Source: Akkermansia muciniphila
Lineage (GTDB): Bacteria > Verrucomicrobiota > Verrucomicrobiia > Verrucomicrobiales > Akkermansiaceae
Length of the DNA: 64,000 nucleotides
Reading direction: 5' to 3'
Assembly: GCA_945890645.1 (NCBI GenBank)
Contig: CAMDCV010000021.1
Coordinates: forward strand, 1 to 64,000
Positions 43,846-53,363 of the stretch are shown here, piece after piece. The position numbers were made by a program, and so were the translations under genes. Position 1 is the first letter of the stretch. Each line of letters begins with the position of its first letter. The notes below the pieces were generated by a model. That model saw nothing but the letters and a program-made list of their open reading frames with translations. It was not told the DNA's origin and made no database searches.

Positions 43846-45861
43846 TCAAAGACCCGTGTCGCGTTGTACGGAGTAAAAAGCGCGGGTGGCATCAGGGCTT
43901 GGGTCGGTGAGATAGAGGTAGCCGTTCGATTCGGTGGCAATGGCATCGGTGACTTTGACCCAGGAATTGGGAGCGAGAGTGCTCGATCTCCAAAGAATAA
44001 AATTGTTGCCGGGTTGGGCAGGAATTGCTAGAGAAAATTGACCGTCCCTGTGTTGGGAGCCATCCACTCGCAACAGTGCCGGATCATAAGCGTTGAGTGT
44101 TTGGGCAAGATCAATGACGTAGGTGGTGATCGAGTTCTTCGAAATTGTTTGGTTGTTGGCGAGATTCACCGTGCCCATATCACGATACGGAAAGCCAGCG
44201 ATGTCGAACTGTCTCGTCCGAAAAGCCTTAGCAGTGGAGACAGCGAGCCCGCGGAAGCGGAGTGAGATTGTATCATCCGTGCCACCGGTATTGAGGACGA
44301 TCAAGGTGACTTGGTTCCCTGCAGGATGGATATAGCCAGAAACGCGGATGCTTGCGTTCGTGCCAGCGGCCTTGGTTACCTCAAAGCGCTGGTGGCCGGA
44401 CGAAATCTCTTTTGCGAAGTGCTTCATGACATAAAACGAATTCTGGACCTGGTAGTGTTTATTTTCCACACCGATCATAGCCCAGACCTGACCCGTATTA
44501 TTGCCATGCACCATTCTCCAAGCAAGGTAGGCCGAGGCATCTGCCTCAACCAGCGATTGGTGAATATTTGTCGCGAGAATCATCCAGCTCTCCTTAATCC
44601 CAATTGGGTCCGCAGTTGAGGCATCTTTCCCCCATTCAGTCATCCATCCTCTCTTGCCATTATAGTCTGCTTTAACAACGGCAAAGTCATTTGTGCCGTA
44701 GTTGTGGAATCCGAGGTGGTTTACATATGAGAGCGCCGAAACCGTCGGGGCGGTTGTAGTAAAAGCTGAGTGGGTTTCAGCGTCCACCGCGATAAATTGC
44801 GGTTTTTTCGATTCATTCCTGATTCTGTTATAAACGGCCTGCAAGGCTAACCTGTAGCTGGCAGACCCGCTCGTTGTCGCGGGAACGGTCTCGTTAGCGA
44901 ACAAGCGGCAGGTCTCTTTGTCGCCGGGATCGTAACTCGGCTCGTTTTGGATCGAGATGAAGTCGTGGGTCCAGTTGGATGCGCTGAGCCTTGCATACCA
45001 CCAATCCGCGAATCCGGCGTAGTCGTACTTACCTGAAACGATCTTAAGAGTACCGCTAGTGATACTGTTATTGCTTTTGAGAGATGCCGGCGGAGACCAG
45101 CAAGTCAAAAGGGTTTTGGCACCATTCCTCTGGGCCCTCAGTGCCAACTCGTTGTTCAATGCATCAGAGTTGCCTGTCCTGAGGCGGACAATATCGATGC
45201 CGCAATCGACGTAAAGCAGGTTTTCGATCTCGTTTTTTTGCGTGGCGCTCAAGGCTTCATAGTCTGGCAAATTAAACGCTATCGAGCCACCGATACCGTC
45301 CATGATCTGATGACGGATCGATGGATCAAGGGTAACGAGGATGCCGCTGGCGGGAGTGGTGTGGGCTTCGACAGAAATTTCATCCAGCCAGACAGTTCCC
45401 ACATCGGGATACTGGATGCGTAGCCGTGGGCTGGCTTCAACGGTGTTGTGATTCCAGATGAAATACGTCCATGAAGTGGACAGAGTGTAATCCCGCCACT
45501 GATAGGAATTGGTTTGCATCACTATGCGCACACGTGTGCCGGGCGTGGTAGCACGGGCGCGGAAGGTGATAGTTGTCGGAGTGCCACTGGGAAGAGTCGT
45601 GAAAGTAGGCCCAAGCGACTGCACTCGCCAAACGTCGGCCACGACGCTGGTGATGACATTCTTCAAAGCTCTACCTCCGGCGTATGGCTGAGCGGTCTCC
45701 TGCGTGTAGGTAGCACTAGCCCCTCCACTCGCACTGTGATTCCATCCACTGGTCAATCCGCTCTCGAACCCACCGTTCGGCACGAGGTTTTGCGCATGGA
45801 CCAGCCCCGACCCCGCGATGAGAAACGAGGCGATCAAACGATGAATCCATGAGAAAGACAT
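43846..45861 (-). CDS. Secreted GH30 glycoside hydrolase with N-terminal carbohydrate-binding-like domain
   Basis: 671 aa from ATG 45861 (MSFSWIHRLIASFLIAGSG); an upstream ATG at 45894 is possible but delays the signal peptide. Residues 25-170 form a jelly-roll domain starting NGGFESGLTSGW. The catalytic part follows: MDGIGGSIAF at its start, IVRLRTGNSD, acid/base Glu in SIQNEPSYDPG (about 306) and nucleophile Glu in GWMTEWGKD (about 408), then the linked beta-sandwich of GH30. Family members hydrolyse beta-xylans, beta-1,6-glucans or galactans; a xylan substrate would fit the divergent GH10 gene. C-terminal about 100 residues form another beta module. Confidence 0.88.
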   Translation of the reverse strand: MSFSWIHRLIASFLIAGSGLVHAQNLVPNGGFESGLTSGWNHSASGGASATYTQETAQPYAGGRALKNVITSVVADVWRVQSLGPTFTTLPSGTPTTITFRARATTPGTRVRIVMQTNSYQWRDYTLSTSWTYFIWNHNTVEASPRLRIQYPDVGTVWLDEISVEAHTTPASGILVTLDPSIRHQIMDGIGGSIAFNLPDYEALSATQKNEIENLLYVDCGIDIVRLRTGNSDALNNELALRAQRNGAKTLLTCWSPPASLKSNNSITSGTLKIVSGKYDYAGFADWWYARLSASNWTHDFISIQNEPSYDPGDKETCRLFANETVPATTSGSASYRLALQAVYNRIRNESKKPQFIAVDAETHSAFTTTAPTVSALSYVNHLGFHNYGTNDFAVVKADYNGKRGWMTEWGKDASTADPIGIKESWMILATNIHQSLVEADASAYLAWRMVHGNNTGQVWAMIGVENKHYQVQNSFYVMKHFAKEISSGHQRFEVTKAAGTNASIRVSGYIHPAGNQVTLIVLNTGGTDDTISLRFRGLAVSTAKAFRTRQFDIAGFPYRDMGTVNLANNQTISKNSITTYVIDLAQTLNAYDPALLRVDGSQHRDGQFSLAIPAQPGNNFILWRSSTLAPNSWVKVTDAIATESNGYLYLTDPSPDATRAFYSVQRDTGL

Positions 45862-46156
45862 GAGCGGGCGGGAAAGATAAAACTTCAATTCCAAAAACTG
45901 GCAAGTAATATGCCAACTTAGGTCTAAATCAACTGAAGTGCTATCCCTGCAATTCGCTTGAGATGAGGCTTGTCATGTCCGCAATCCCTTGATGATCGAT
46001 GGTTTATGCCGCTATCTGCTTTAAAATTCACCCCAAAACTTGGTGGTATGAGGACCAGTTTGAAGTGAAGAAATTCTTGTAAATAGATGAATTATTTTGA
46101 TGCTCGCTCGTAATTTTGCAGCAGACACCCTACCTCGCAACCGCTAAACACATGTC

Positions 46157-47314
46157 ATGAAACCTGATCAACTTTCATCGGCACACCCGAACACCCGCAG
46201 ACAATTCTTGCGTGGCATTTCCGCCAGTGCCCTGCTGCTTTCTTCCCAGCGCGCCATGGCACAGGATAGCGCCGTCACTTCGTTGCGGAAACTCGCGAAT
46301 GGAAATCCACTCATCGGAACTTCCGTGCAAACGCAATTCGACACGCTTTACACGCCTGCGGAAATGGAAATCCTCACCACCCACTTCGATAGCGTCACGC
46401 CAGAGAACTGCATGAAGTGGCAATACCTTTGCCCGAAAGAAGGCACCTATCGCTTCGAACCCATCGACCGTCTCATCGCGCTCGCCACGAAGCACAACCA
46501 AAAAGTCGTCGGCCACACACTCCTATTCAATCGCGATGGCAACTACCCCAATTGGCTTTTCCGCGATGGCGAAAAAGAAGCCGATGCCAAACTGGTGTGG
46601 AAACGCATCGAAGACCACGCCGCGAAACTCATGTCCCGCTACGCCGGTAAAATCGATTCCTGGGACGTGCTCAATGAATTCATCGAAGTCCCCTCCCCCG
46701 GCTACCGCGTCACCGATCTCACCCGCGTGCTCGGTGCCGATTACCCGGAGCGACTTTTCAAAATCGCCGCCGAGATCGATCCCAAAGCAAAACTCACCTA
46801 CAACGATTTCCTCGTCGAGAAACCCGACCGCCTCAAGGCCATCCTCGCCTTCGTGCGCAAGCTACGCGACAAGGGCTGCAAGATTGATATTGTAGGCAGC
46901 CAATGCCACCTCGAAATCGGTGAAAAAACAGGTATTAACCTCGCGAACATGATCCAACAATTCGCCGCCGAGGGCTTCCGCTGCGCTCTAACAGAACTGG
47001 ATGTCGATGTCATCCCGCGGGCACTCCATTGGAATCCCAAAACCCGCGACGATGCGAGCAAGATCAACCCCTACGTCAACGGCTGCCCGCCGGAAATCCT
47101 CGAAAAACAATCAGGCGTCTATCGCGAGGTCATGGAGGCCGTCATGGCAAACATCCAACACGTCGATCGCGTTTCCGTCTGGGGCCTCAACGACCGCCAC
47201 AGTTGGCTCAACAAATGGCCATGGCAGCGGGTGAACCACGGCCTCCTCTTCGACCGCGAATCCAAGACCAAGCCAGCCTTTCACGCCATGGCAGAGGCGC
47301 TAAAACCAAAATAA
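46157..47314 (+). CDS. GH10 endo-beta-1,4-xylanase
   Basis: 385 aa with a Tat-type signal (RRQFLRGISASALLLSS). The (beta/alpha)8 xylanase core starts at about 50. Substrate-binding and catalytic landmarks are ENCMKWQ, GHTLLFN, acid/base Glu174 in WDVLNEFIE, the YNDFLVE segment and nucleophile Glu280 in ALTELDVD; GLNDRHSW closes the fold. It cleaves internal xylan bonds outside the cytoplasm. Divergently transcribed from the GH30 gene across 295 bp, so the two may share control. Confidence 0.93.
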   Translation: MKPDQLSSAHPNTRRQFLRGISASALLLSSQRAMAQDSAVTSLRKLANGNPLIGTSVQTQFDTLYTPAEMEILTTHFDSVTPENCMKWQYLCPKEGTYRFEPIDRLIALATKHNQKVVGHTLLFNRDGNYPNWLFRDGEKEADAKLVWKRIEDHAAKLMSRYAGKIDSWDVLNEFIEVPSPGYRVTDLTRVLGADYPERLFKIAAEIDPKAKLTYNDFLVEKPDRLKAILAFVRKLRDKGCKIDIVGSQCHLEIGEKTGINLANMIQQFAAEGFRCALTELDVDVIPRALHWNPKTRDDASKINPYVNGCPPEILEKQSGVYREVMEAVMANIQHVDRVSVWGLNDRHSWLNKWPWQRVNHGLLFDRESKTKPAFHAMAEALKPK

Positions 47315-47369
47315 TTCTGTACATCAGGCACTGAAATTTTGTAAAATCCCTGACATCAAAAAATTGTAT

Positions 47370-48800
47370 ATGCACCCTTCCCTCTTATCACTCAATGGTT
47401 CAAAATCGGCCTTATCCCACGTGAGTGAGCGCCAGACATCGCCCCTGCGACGGATCGCCTCAACTTTGGTTGCCTGCATTCTGCCCAGCCTATCATGGGC
47501 GCAGACTCAGGTGCCAGCCGAGCTGCTCGGTCATGCGATACTCCCTGCCAACACGATGCTACAGCCACCAGCCGATGTGCCGCGCGATGCCATGGTTTCC
47601 GGAAAATTCACCGGCCCGGGTAACCTGCGCGTGGATAGCCCCGGCACCATCATGGGCCGCACCGGCCCGGAACCTCAAGGGCGTGAGACCGGTCTGTCAC
47701 TGCCCTTCAACGGCCAGCCATTACAGGGCTTTTCCTCCATGAAGAACGCCGGTAACGGGGACTGGTGGCTGCTCACCGACAACGGCTTCGGCAATCAAAA
47801 AAACAGCCCCGATGCTTTGCTAATGTGGCATCGTGCTCGGCCTGATTTCACCACCGGCAAAGTCGCGATCAAAACCACCACTTTCCTGCGCGATCCGGAC
47901 GGCAAAATCCCCTTCCGTATCACCTACCAAGGCACTGGCGAGCGCTACCTGACCGGTGCCGATCTCGATGTGGAGAGCCTCGTCGTGATCGGTGAAACAG
48001 TCTGGCTCGGCGATGAGTTCGGCCCTTATCTCATCCGCGCCGACTTGTCCGGTCGCGTCACAGGCTTTTTCGAAACTGATCTCGCCGGTCGCCGCTTGCG
48101 TGCTCCCGAGCACCACAGCCTGCAAATGCCCGCCACGCCGGCCGTGGTGGCATTCGAGGTGCCGCGCAGTGGCGGATTCGAGGGCATGTCCGCCACGCCC
48201 GACGGTTCACGCATCTGGGCCATGCTGGAAAAGCCGCTACTGGACGCGAACGGAAAACCCGAAGGCCGCTTCCTGCACGTTCTCGCATTCGACCCCGCCG
48301 CTGCACGCTGGACTGGCGAGAGTGTGAAATACGCCTTGGAAAAAGAAGCCACCGCCATCGGCGACCTCAACATGATCGACGCGACACGCGCCCTCGTGAT
48401 CGAGCGCGACGACGGCCAAGGCGACCCCGCCCGCGCCTGTGCCCCGGGCAACAACCCACCCAACTGCTTCGAGAATCCCGCTCGCTACAAGCGCGTGTAT
48501 GTCGTCGATTTCTCCCAAGTCGATGCCAAGGGCTTTGCAAAAAAGCTGTCCTACATCGACCTCATGAACATCCAGGATCCCAAAAGCCTAGCCCGTCAGA
48601 CCGGAGATCGCGGCGAGGGTCAAGAAGGGCGATTCACCTTTCCGTTCTTCACCATCGAGACGGTGGCCATGGTCGATGCCAGCACCATCATGGTCGGCAA
48701 CGACAACAATTTACCATTCAGCGCCGGACGATTTTTACATCGCCCCGACGACAGCGAGTTCATTCTGCTGCGCGTGCCGGAATTGCTATCCGCGCCATAA
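47370..48800 (+). CDS. Exported phytase-like esterase-domain protein
   Basis: 476 aa from ATG 47370; a TTG at 47364 is the first codon of the open frame but the ATG is better. An N-terminal extension precedes a signal-like helix (STLVACILPSLSWAQ). The core matches the 'esterase-like activity of phytase' beta-propeller family: LDVESLVVIGETVWLGDEFG, GRVTGFFETD, SGGFEGMSATPDGSRIW, ALVIERDDGQGD and GNDNNLPFSAGR are typical. The family has been linked to phosphoesterase activity; the substrate is unknown. GC is higher than its neighbours. It follows the xylanase by 55 bp and may be co-transcribed. Confidence 0.82.
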   Translation: MHPSLLSLNGSKSALSHVSERQTSPLRRIASTLVACILPSLSWAQTQVPAELLGHAILPANTMLQPPADVPRDAMVSGKFTGPGNLRVDSPGTIMGRTGPEPQGRETGLSLPFNGQPLQGFSSMKNAGNGDWWLLTDNGFGNQKNSPDALLMWHRARPDFTTGKVAIKTTTFLRDPDGKIPFRITYQGTGERYLTGADLDVESLVVIGETVWLGDEFGPYLIRADLSGRVTGFFETDLAGRRLRAPEHHSLQMPATPAVVAFEVPRSGGFEGMSATPDGSRIWAMLEKPLLDANGKPEGRFLHVLAFDPAAARWTGESVKYALEKEATAIGDLNMIDATRALVIERDDGQGDPARACAPGNNPPNCFENPARYKRVYVVDFSQVDAKGFAKKLSYIDLMNIQDPKSLARQTGDRGEGQEGRFTFPFFTIETVAMVDASTIMVGNDNNLPFSAGRFLHRPDDSEFILLRVPELLSAP

Positions 48801-48929
48801 AGAATACAGCCAGATGATGCAGACAGAAACGGGTAGCCCCTCATGGGAAAAACATGGGCAAATCAGGATTCGTTGGTGATCACAAATTATTATTCGACGA
48901 TTGTTGATGACAACTGATAAAACGACGCC

Positions 48930-49394
48930 ATGACGAATGAAATGATTAGCATCAGACCTGCGAACTCGGCAGATATCGAGTCAATTGCCGATTTCAACAT
49001 CGCCCTGTGCCAAGAAACCGAAGGAAGGGAACTGGATCGCGCGACGGTATTAGAGGGAGTGCGACGTTTCGTTGCCGAACCATCACGGGGAAGATATTTT
49101 GTAGCGACCATAGACGGCGAGGTGGTAGGACAGACGGCGCATACCTTCGAGTGGAGCGATTGGAGAAACGGCGAGATCTGGTGGATTCAGAGTGTCTATG
49201 TGCATCCGCATTTCCGCAGTAAAGGTGTGTTCCGCGCGCTATTCAACCACATCAAAGAACTCGCAGAAGCCGATGCGGATTGCTGCGGCATCCGCCTCTA
49301 CATGGAACGGGATAATGACAGCGCTCGAAGCAGTTACCAACGTCTTGGCTTCAGCGAGACAGGCTATGAAGTTTTCGAATTACTTTTCCGATAA
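48930..49394 (+). CDS. GNAT-family N-acetyltransferase
   Basis: 154 aa, a complete single GNAT domain. The N-terminus ISIRPANSADIESI is typical; the acetyl-CoA site lies in SVYVHPHFRSKGVFRAL (V-x-x-x-x-R/Q-x-x-G-x-x/A) at about 88-104, and the C-terminus has the N-x-x-A-x-x-x-Y/L pattern in NDSARSSYQRLGF. The acceptor (protein, small amine, antibiotic) cannot be inferred. Alone, with about 130 bp upstream; it faces the minus-strand DUF6288 locus. Confidence 0.88.
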   Translation: MTNEMISIRPANSADIESIADFNIALCQETEGRELDRATVLEGVRRFVAEPSRGRYFVATIDGEVVGQTAHTFEWSDWRNGEIWWIQSVYVHPHFRSKGVFRALFNHIKELAEADADCCGIRLYMERDNDSARSSYQRLGFSETGYEVFELLFR

Positions 49395-49417
49395 GGAATG
49401 GGAACGAAATTGCAGGT

Positions 49418-50932
49418 TCACTTGATGGATTTACCAGTGATCAAGAGGTTCCGCTTGGGCATGGTGTAGATGAATGCGACTACGCTGGATGCTGACATCC
49501 GCGCGGAGGAATCGTAACCGGAGCTGTCGCGGTTCGGTTGGTAGTAGAATGTTCCATCGCCACATTGTGCCATGGTGAACCACCAACGGTTGGCATCCAA
49601 AAGTTTGCGGAAGTTTCCGGAGTCGGTTGCGGCGGCGAGTGCCTCGTAGCCCATGCCCATGGTGGGTGAGGCGTGGGTGTCGGGGAAACTTTGCGGATGC
49701 TTGCCGATGACATCGGAGTATTTTCGTGCTTGTCGACTATCGCCGTACGGGTGGACAAGGAAGGCGATGCCCGTTGCCCCGGTGCGACCCATGTCCGCCC
49801 AGTCGTCTGGATCGCTGGCAGAATCGCCATAATTCACGTACCCATTTTGGGCGGTTCCACGCTTGAGGAAAGCATACGCTGCGTCAAGGCGCTTGCGATC
49901 AATCTCAATGCCGCAGTGATGCATGAGCGAGTAACAAAGCGCTCCTTGGGCGGTGATCATGGCGATGGGGCCGTAGCCCTCGAAGCCAGGATTATGTCCC
50001 CAGCCGCCATGAGCTTGTTTGGGCCCTGTGGGATAGGAATCCGGGTGTGATTCTTTCACCTTGGGATTGATTTGGGACATATCGAGATACTGCCCCTCAT
50101 AAAGTAGATCACGAATTTTCTCCAACTCTGGCAGCACCCATTTTTCCTTGGTGATCAAATAGTATTCACAAAGTACAATGGCCGTGCCCATGTACGTCCA
50201 ATTCATCAAGCCGTAATTTCTGGTTTCTTCGTCAGACGCTTTGATCGAATCACAGAGATGGCGCAGGTTGCGTTTCACATCGGGAAGGTATTTTTTTTCG
50301 CCAGAGTTGAGCAGGGCTAGGGCCGAAAAGGTGTTGTGCACAGGGTCGCCGAAAGAGCCATTTTCCTCTTGTTGTTTGGCAATGTAGTCAAGTAATTCGC
50401 CAAGGATTTTATCCGATTTGGGGCAATTGATGGGATAGGTCGCTGCATAGCTGCCGTAGTCTTTGCCGATGTCTAATTCCACGTCGATGGATTCCTCGCC
50501 TCGTTTCACCATGAGCGTAAGCTTGCCGGTGGCGGATTTCGCCTGGCATGCTTCGAGGGCTTCGGCGAGTTCTTCGATCGGGCCTTGCGCGCCAAACACC
50601 TCTTTGCCGTAGCCGTTGAGATGGGGTTTGCGAAATTTTTTGCCATTCACGCCGATGACGAGATCATCGATCTTGATCACTTTCTGTGCTGGAGTTTTGG
50701 GTAGCACGTATTTTACCAGCAGGGCTTTGGGTTGATCTGCGACCAGTTCAGCACGGATGCCGGTGAGGCCGAGATTATAATACCAGCCGGGGACTTGTGC
50801 ATCGGGGCCGCTGTCGGCGCGCTGGCTCCATGGTTGATCTCCTCGGTAGTCCACTTGGGCGATGGTCGGGCTGGCCAATGCGAGAAACCATGCATTGAAG
50901 AAGAGAGATGATGCTATCGAGGTTTTTTTCAT
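49418..50932 (-). CDS. Secreted DUF6288 protein with PDZ domain (short form)
   Basis: 504 aa with a signal peptide (about 1-25). A PDZ-like domain spans about 60-150 (LVKYVLPKTPAQKVIKIDDL, VIGVNGKKF), followed by NCPKSDKILGELLDYI, which also begins the second domain of the two larger relatives. The rest is an alpha/alpha-toroid-like domain of helical hairpins with Gly- and His-rich turns (AHGGWGHNPGFEGYGPIAM, YSLMHHCGIEIDRKRLDAA, DMGRTGATGIAF). This is the DUF6288 layout, common in Verrucomicrobia, with no proven activity. Last gene of the minus-strand locus; lacks the C-terminal HEAT and beta domains of 53364 and 60072. Confidence 0.8.
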   Translation of the reverse strand: MKKTSIASSLFFNAWFLALASPTIAQVDYRGDQPWSQRADSGPDAQVPGWYYNLGLTGIRAELVADQPKALLVKYVLPKTPAQKVIKIDDLVIGVNGKKFRKPHLNGYGKEVFGAQGPIEELAEALEACQAKSATGKLTLMVKRGEESIDVELDIGKDYGSYAATYPINCPKSDKILGELLDYIAKQQEENGSFGDPVHNTFSALALLNSGEKKYLPDVKRNLRHLCDSIKASDEETRNYGLMNWTYMGTAIVLCEYYLITKEKWVLPELEKIRDLLYEGQYLDMSQINPKVKESHPDSYPTGPKQAHGGWGHNPGFEGYGPIAMITAQGALCYSLMHHCGIEIDRKRLDAAYAFLKRGTAQNGYVNYGDSASDPDDWADMGRTGATGIAFLVHPYGDSRQARKYSDVIGKHPQSFPDTHASPTMGMGYEALAAATDSGNFRKLLDANRWWFTMAQCGDGTFYYQPNRDSSGYDSSARMSASSVVAFIYTMPKRNLLITGKSIK

Positions 50933-50962
50933 AGATGTCTTTTGGGTCTGGGGTGAAGAAGT

Positions 50963-53305
50963 TTACTTGGCAGGGGTGAGGATGAATTCCTTCATGGTGA
51001 CTCCTCGTCCGCCCTCTGCGATTGCGAATTCAAGTGAATTGATTCCGCTTTTGAGTGTGACAGGAATGGCTTGAGTGCTTTGCCAGAGGCCGATGGTGTA
51101 CGGTGCAGGTTGTTCCGCAAGCGACGTACCGTTCATGGTGAAAAGAAATTTCTGGCCGGTCTGAGCCGTAGCGACCTTGACGGTGAGAAGGTAGTTGCCT
51201 GCTCGGGGTGCGTTGATGCGATACTCCGCCTTGAAGCCGCCGAAGGCGTGGATTTGCATGCCACTGGAGAATGAGCGCATCGTGGCCGACTTCCCGGAGG
51301 TTTCTTTGTGGGCAACTGCGGGGATGGTGAGCGCGCCGTCCTTTTCCGTAATTTCCAGATCTGCTTTGCTCGCGGCCTCGGACTGGAGTTGTTGCTCCTT
51401 CTCATTGGCCTCGGCGAGTTCCTGTCCGAGCGCGCCAAGGTCGGTGGCGTTTGCGGCGAGAACTCGGGATTGCTGGATGGCGAAATTGCTCCATGATCCG
51501 CCCGGCTCGTTACTGCGTTCGTTATAGGCTTTTTCGCCGAGAATGCGGCTGACCATTTCCGCACGTACGATTTTGATGTAGGCGTCTTTGTGAGCGCGGG
51601 CTTGGGTTTCGAGGAGAAATTGGTTGCCGGTGAGTTTGACATCGTCTTTGTCCCACCAACTGTGTTGAAAGCCAGCGCCGAGGTTGACGACCCAGCCTTT
51701 GGGTGTCCAATGGCTAAGAGCAGCGTGGGCTTTTTGCGTGACACCCCAGGTGGGAATGCCGAAGGAGCGAAGGATGAAGCGTCCGAAAAACGCACGTCTG
51801 CCGCAGACCCCGCCGTTGAGCATGATGTTCTGATGCTGGTGATTCGAGGGAATGTCATACTGAACGTTCTGAGATCCGTAGGGGACTTCGCTGCGGACGC
51901 TGTTGACGTAGCGCCAGCCATAATCGGGGTTGTAAATGTGGTCAGGGCGGTAGGTGCGGAGCATTTCACGACCCCAGGCAAGGATTTCGTCGGGCTCTTC
52001 GCTGTTCACGACGAAGCGCATTTCCCATGCGTTCAGTATTTTAAAGGCGGGGTCGAGTTCACCCGCCAGAAAGGCATTTTCGAAATGCAAGTAGCGCTTT
52101 ACGGGGTGGATGTGAGTGGATTGATCTTTGACGTTGGGACTGTTATTTTGAGCGATAGGATTCGCGTGTTCGAGGCTGGTGGCCAATGCGAGGCGGCGAA
52201 AGACTCCCTCTTTTGCTTTGGGGCTGACTTTTTGGATGGTGGAGAAAATTTTCATGGCCTCACCAAATTTTCCGAATCGAGCGCCGCCAGCCATCATCAT
52301 CTCCATCATCAGGGATTCATCGGCAAGGAGTTGCTGTACCACTTCAACGTTTTCAGTGCTTTTCTCGGCGAAGTCGGCGAGTGCATCAGGGGTGGCGGCG
52401 GTGAGGATGAAAGCTTTGGCAAGTTTCCCGTCGAGCGATGAGCTGGCAAGGAAAGAATCGAGTGATCCGAGTAGGCTTTTCGCGGCATCGGCTTCGTGCG
52501 CTTTGGCTTTTGCCAGCTCGGCCTGGGCCTCTTCGTGGTTGCGGCTCAGTGTTTTTTCGTCGGCCTTGGCTTTCTCATAAGCCGCTGTGCGTTCCTTGAG
52601 AGCCGCCTCACCCTCAGCGAGGCCTTTTTGCGCGGCGGCGAGCTGGCTTTCTGCGGCTTTGCGTTCGTCCGCGGTTTTTGCATTTTTAAGCGCGGCCTCA
52701 GCGGCGGCGATTTCTTTTTTTGCGCCGCCGATCCACTTGCCATTGGCGTGATCGATCAATCCCTTGGCGGCGGCGATTTGGCCGAGGTCTTTCTGTGCTG
52801 CATCCGCCTTGGCTGCGGCAGCGGCAGTGGCCTTGACCGCATTTTCAAGATTGGTGAAGCCGTTGCTGCCGACCTTGGGTAAAGCGCGGGAGATTTCCTC
52901 TTGGAGCGATTGTAAATCCGATGTGAAGCCGGACTTCAGCCTTTTCCCGCTGTAGGGTTTCTCGCCTGCGGGAGGCCATGCATTTGGCACGTTAGCAAGT
53001 TTTGCCGGGGATGATGACTGAGTCGCCTTGCTGCGGCTTTCCTTGTAGTATTCTTTGAGAAACGCTGCATCCGCGGCAGAAAGTTTATTCTGCTCTAAAT
53101 GCACGGTGCTGCCATTGGACAGGATCACGGTGACCACGGCGATACTAGGGTCGTAGGACTTGATCTCTCCTTCAAAAGTCTTGGAACCATCGGCACTGGT
53201 CCATGTCCGGGCGTAAGCTCCGGTGATTAGGAGACTTGAAATGGTGGCCAACAGTAGGCTGTTGCAGATGGGGCTGTTGCAGAGGCGTTGCTGAAGTGGT
53301 TTCAT
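50963..53305 (-). CDS. SHD1 / coiled-coil / transglutaminase-like secreted protein
   Basis: 780 aa. A signal peptide leads into an SHD1-like domain (RTWTSADGSKTFEGEIKSYD). Residues about 130-270 are an Ala/Lys/Glu-rich coiled coil. The middle contains a transglutaminase-like core: Cys in NGGVCGRRAFFGRFILRSFG (about 498), IPTWGV, His in KAHAALSHWT (about 525) and Asp in WWDKDD (about 548). The last 110 residues form a beta-sandwich of the CBM6/35 kind (FKAEYRINAPRAGNYLLTVK). It could crosslink or cleave an isopeptide/peptide bond on a glycan-associated target. It lies between two DUF6288 genes on the same strand. Confidence 0.75.
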   Translation of the reverse strand: MKPLQQRLCNSPICNSLLLATISSLLITGAYARTWTSADGSKTFEGEIKSYDPSIAVVTVILSNGSTVHLEQNKLSAADAAFLKEYYKESRSKATQSSSPAKLANVPNAWPPAGEKPYSGKRLKSGFTSDLQSLQEEISRALPKVGSNGFTNLENAVKATAAAAAKADAAQKDLGQIAAAKGLIDHANGKWIGGAKKEIAAAEAALKNAKTADERKAAESQLAAAQKGLAEGEAALKERTAAYEKAKADEKTLSRNHEEAQAELAKAKAHEADAAKSLLGSLDSFLASSSLDGKLAKAFILTAATPDALADFAEKSTENVEVVQQLLADESLMMEMMMAGGARFGKFGEAMKIFSTIQKVSPKAKEGVFRRLALATSLEHANPIAQNNSPNVKDQSTHIHPVKRYLHFENAFLAGELDPAFKILNAWEMRFVVNSEEPDEILAWGREMLRTYRPDHIYNPDYGWRYVNSVRSEVPYGSQNVQYDIPSNHQHQNIMLNGGVCGRRAFFGRFILRSFGIPTWGVTQKAHAALSHWTPKGWVVNLGAGFQHSWWDKDDVKLTGNQFLLETQARAHKDAYIKIVRAEMVSRILGEKAYNERSNEPGGSWSNFAIQQSRVLAANATDLGALGQELAEANEKEQQLQSEAASKADLEITEKDGALTIPAVAHKETSGKSATMRSFSSGMQIHAFGGFKAEYRINAPRAGNYLLTVKVATAQTGQKFLFTMNGTSLAEQPAPYTIGLWQSTQAIPVTLKSGINSLEFAIAEGGRGVTMKEFILTPAK

Positions 53306-53363
53306 AATTGATGCGGCGAGGATGGTGGTTTTTTGTGTTGATCGTTTCTGGGTGCGGGGTTGT

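Noticed and set aside
45862-46156. Shared regulatory site between the divergent GH30 and GH10 genes
   Set aside because: No inverted or direct repeat stands out in the 295 bp; only weak AT-rich promoter-like sequence.
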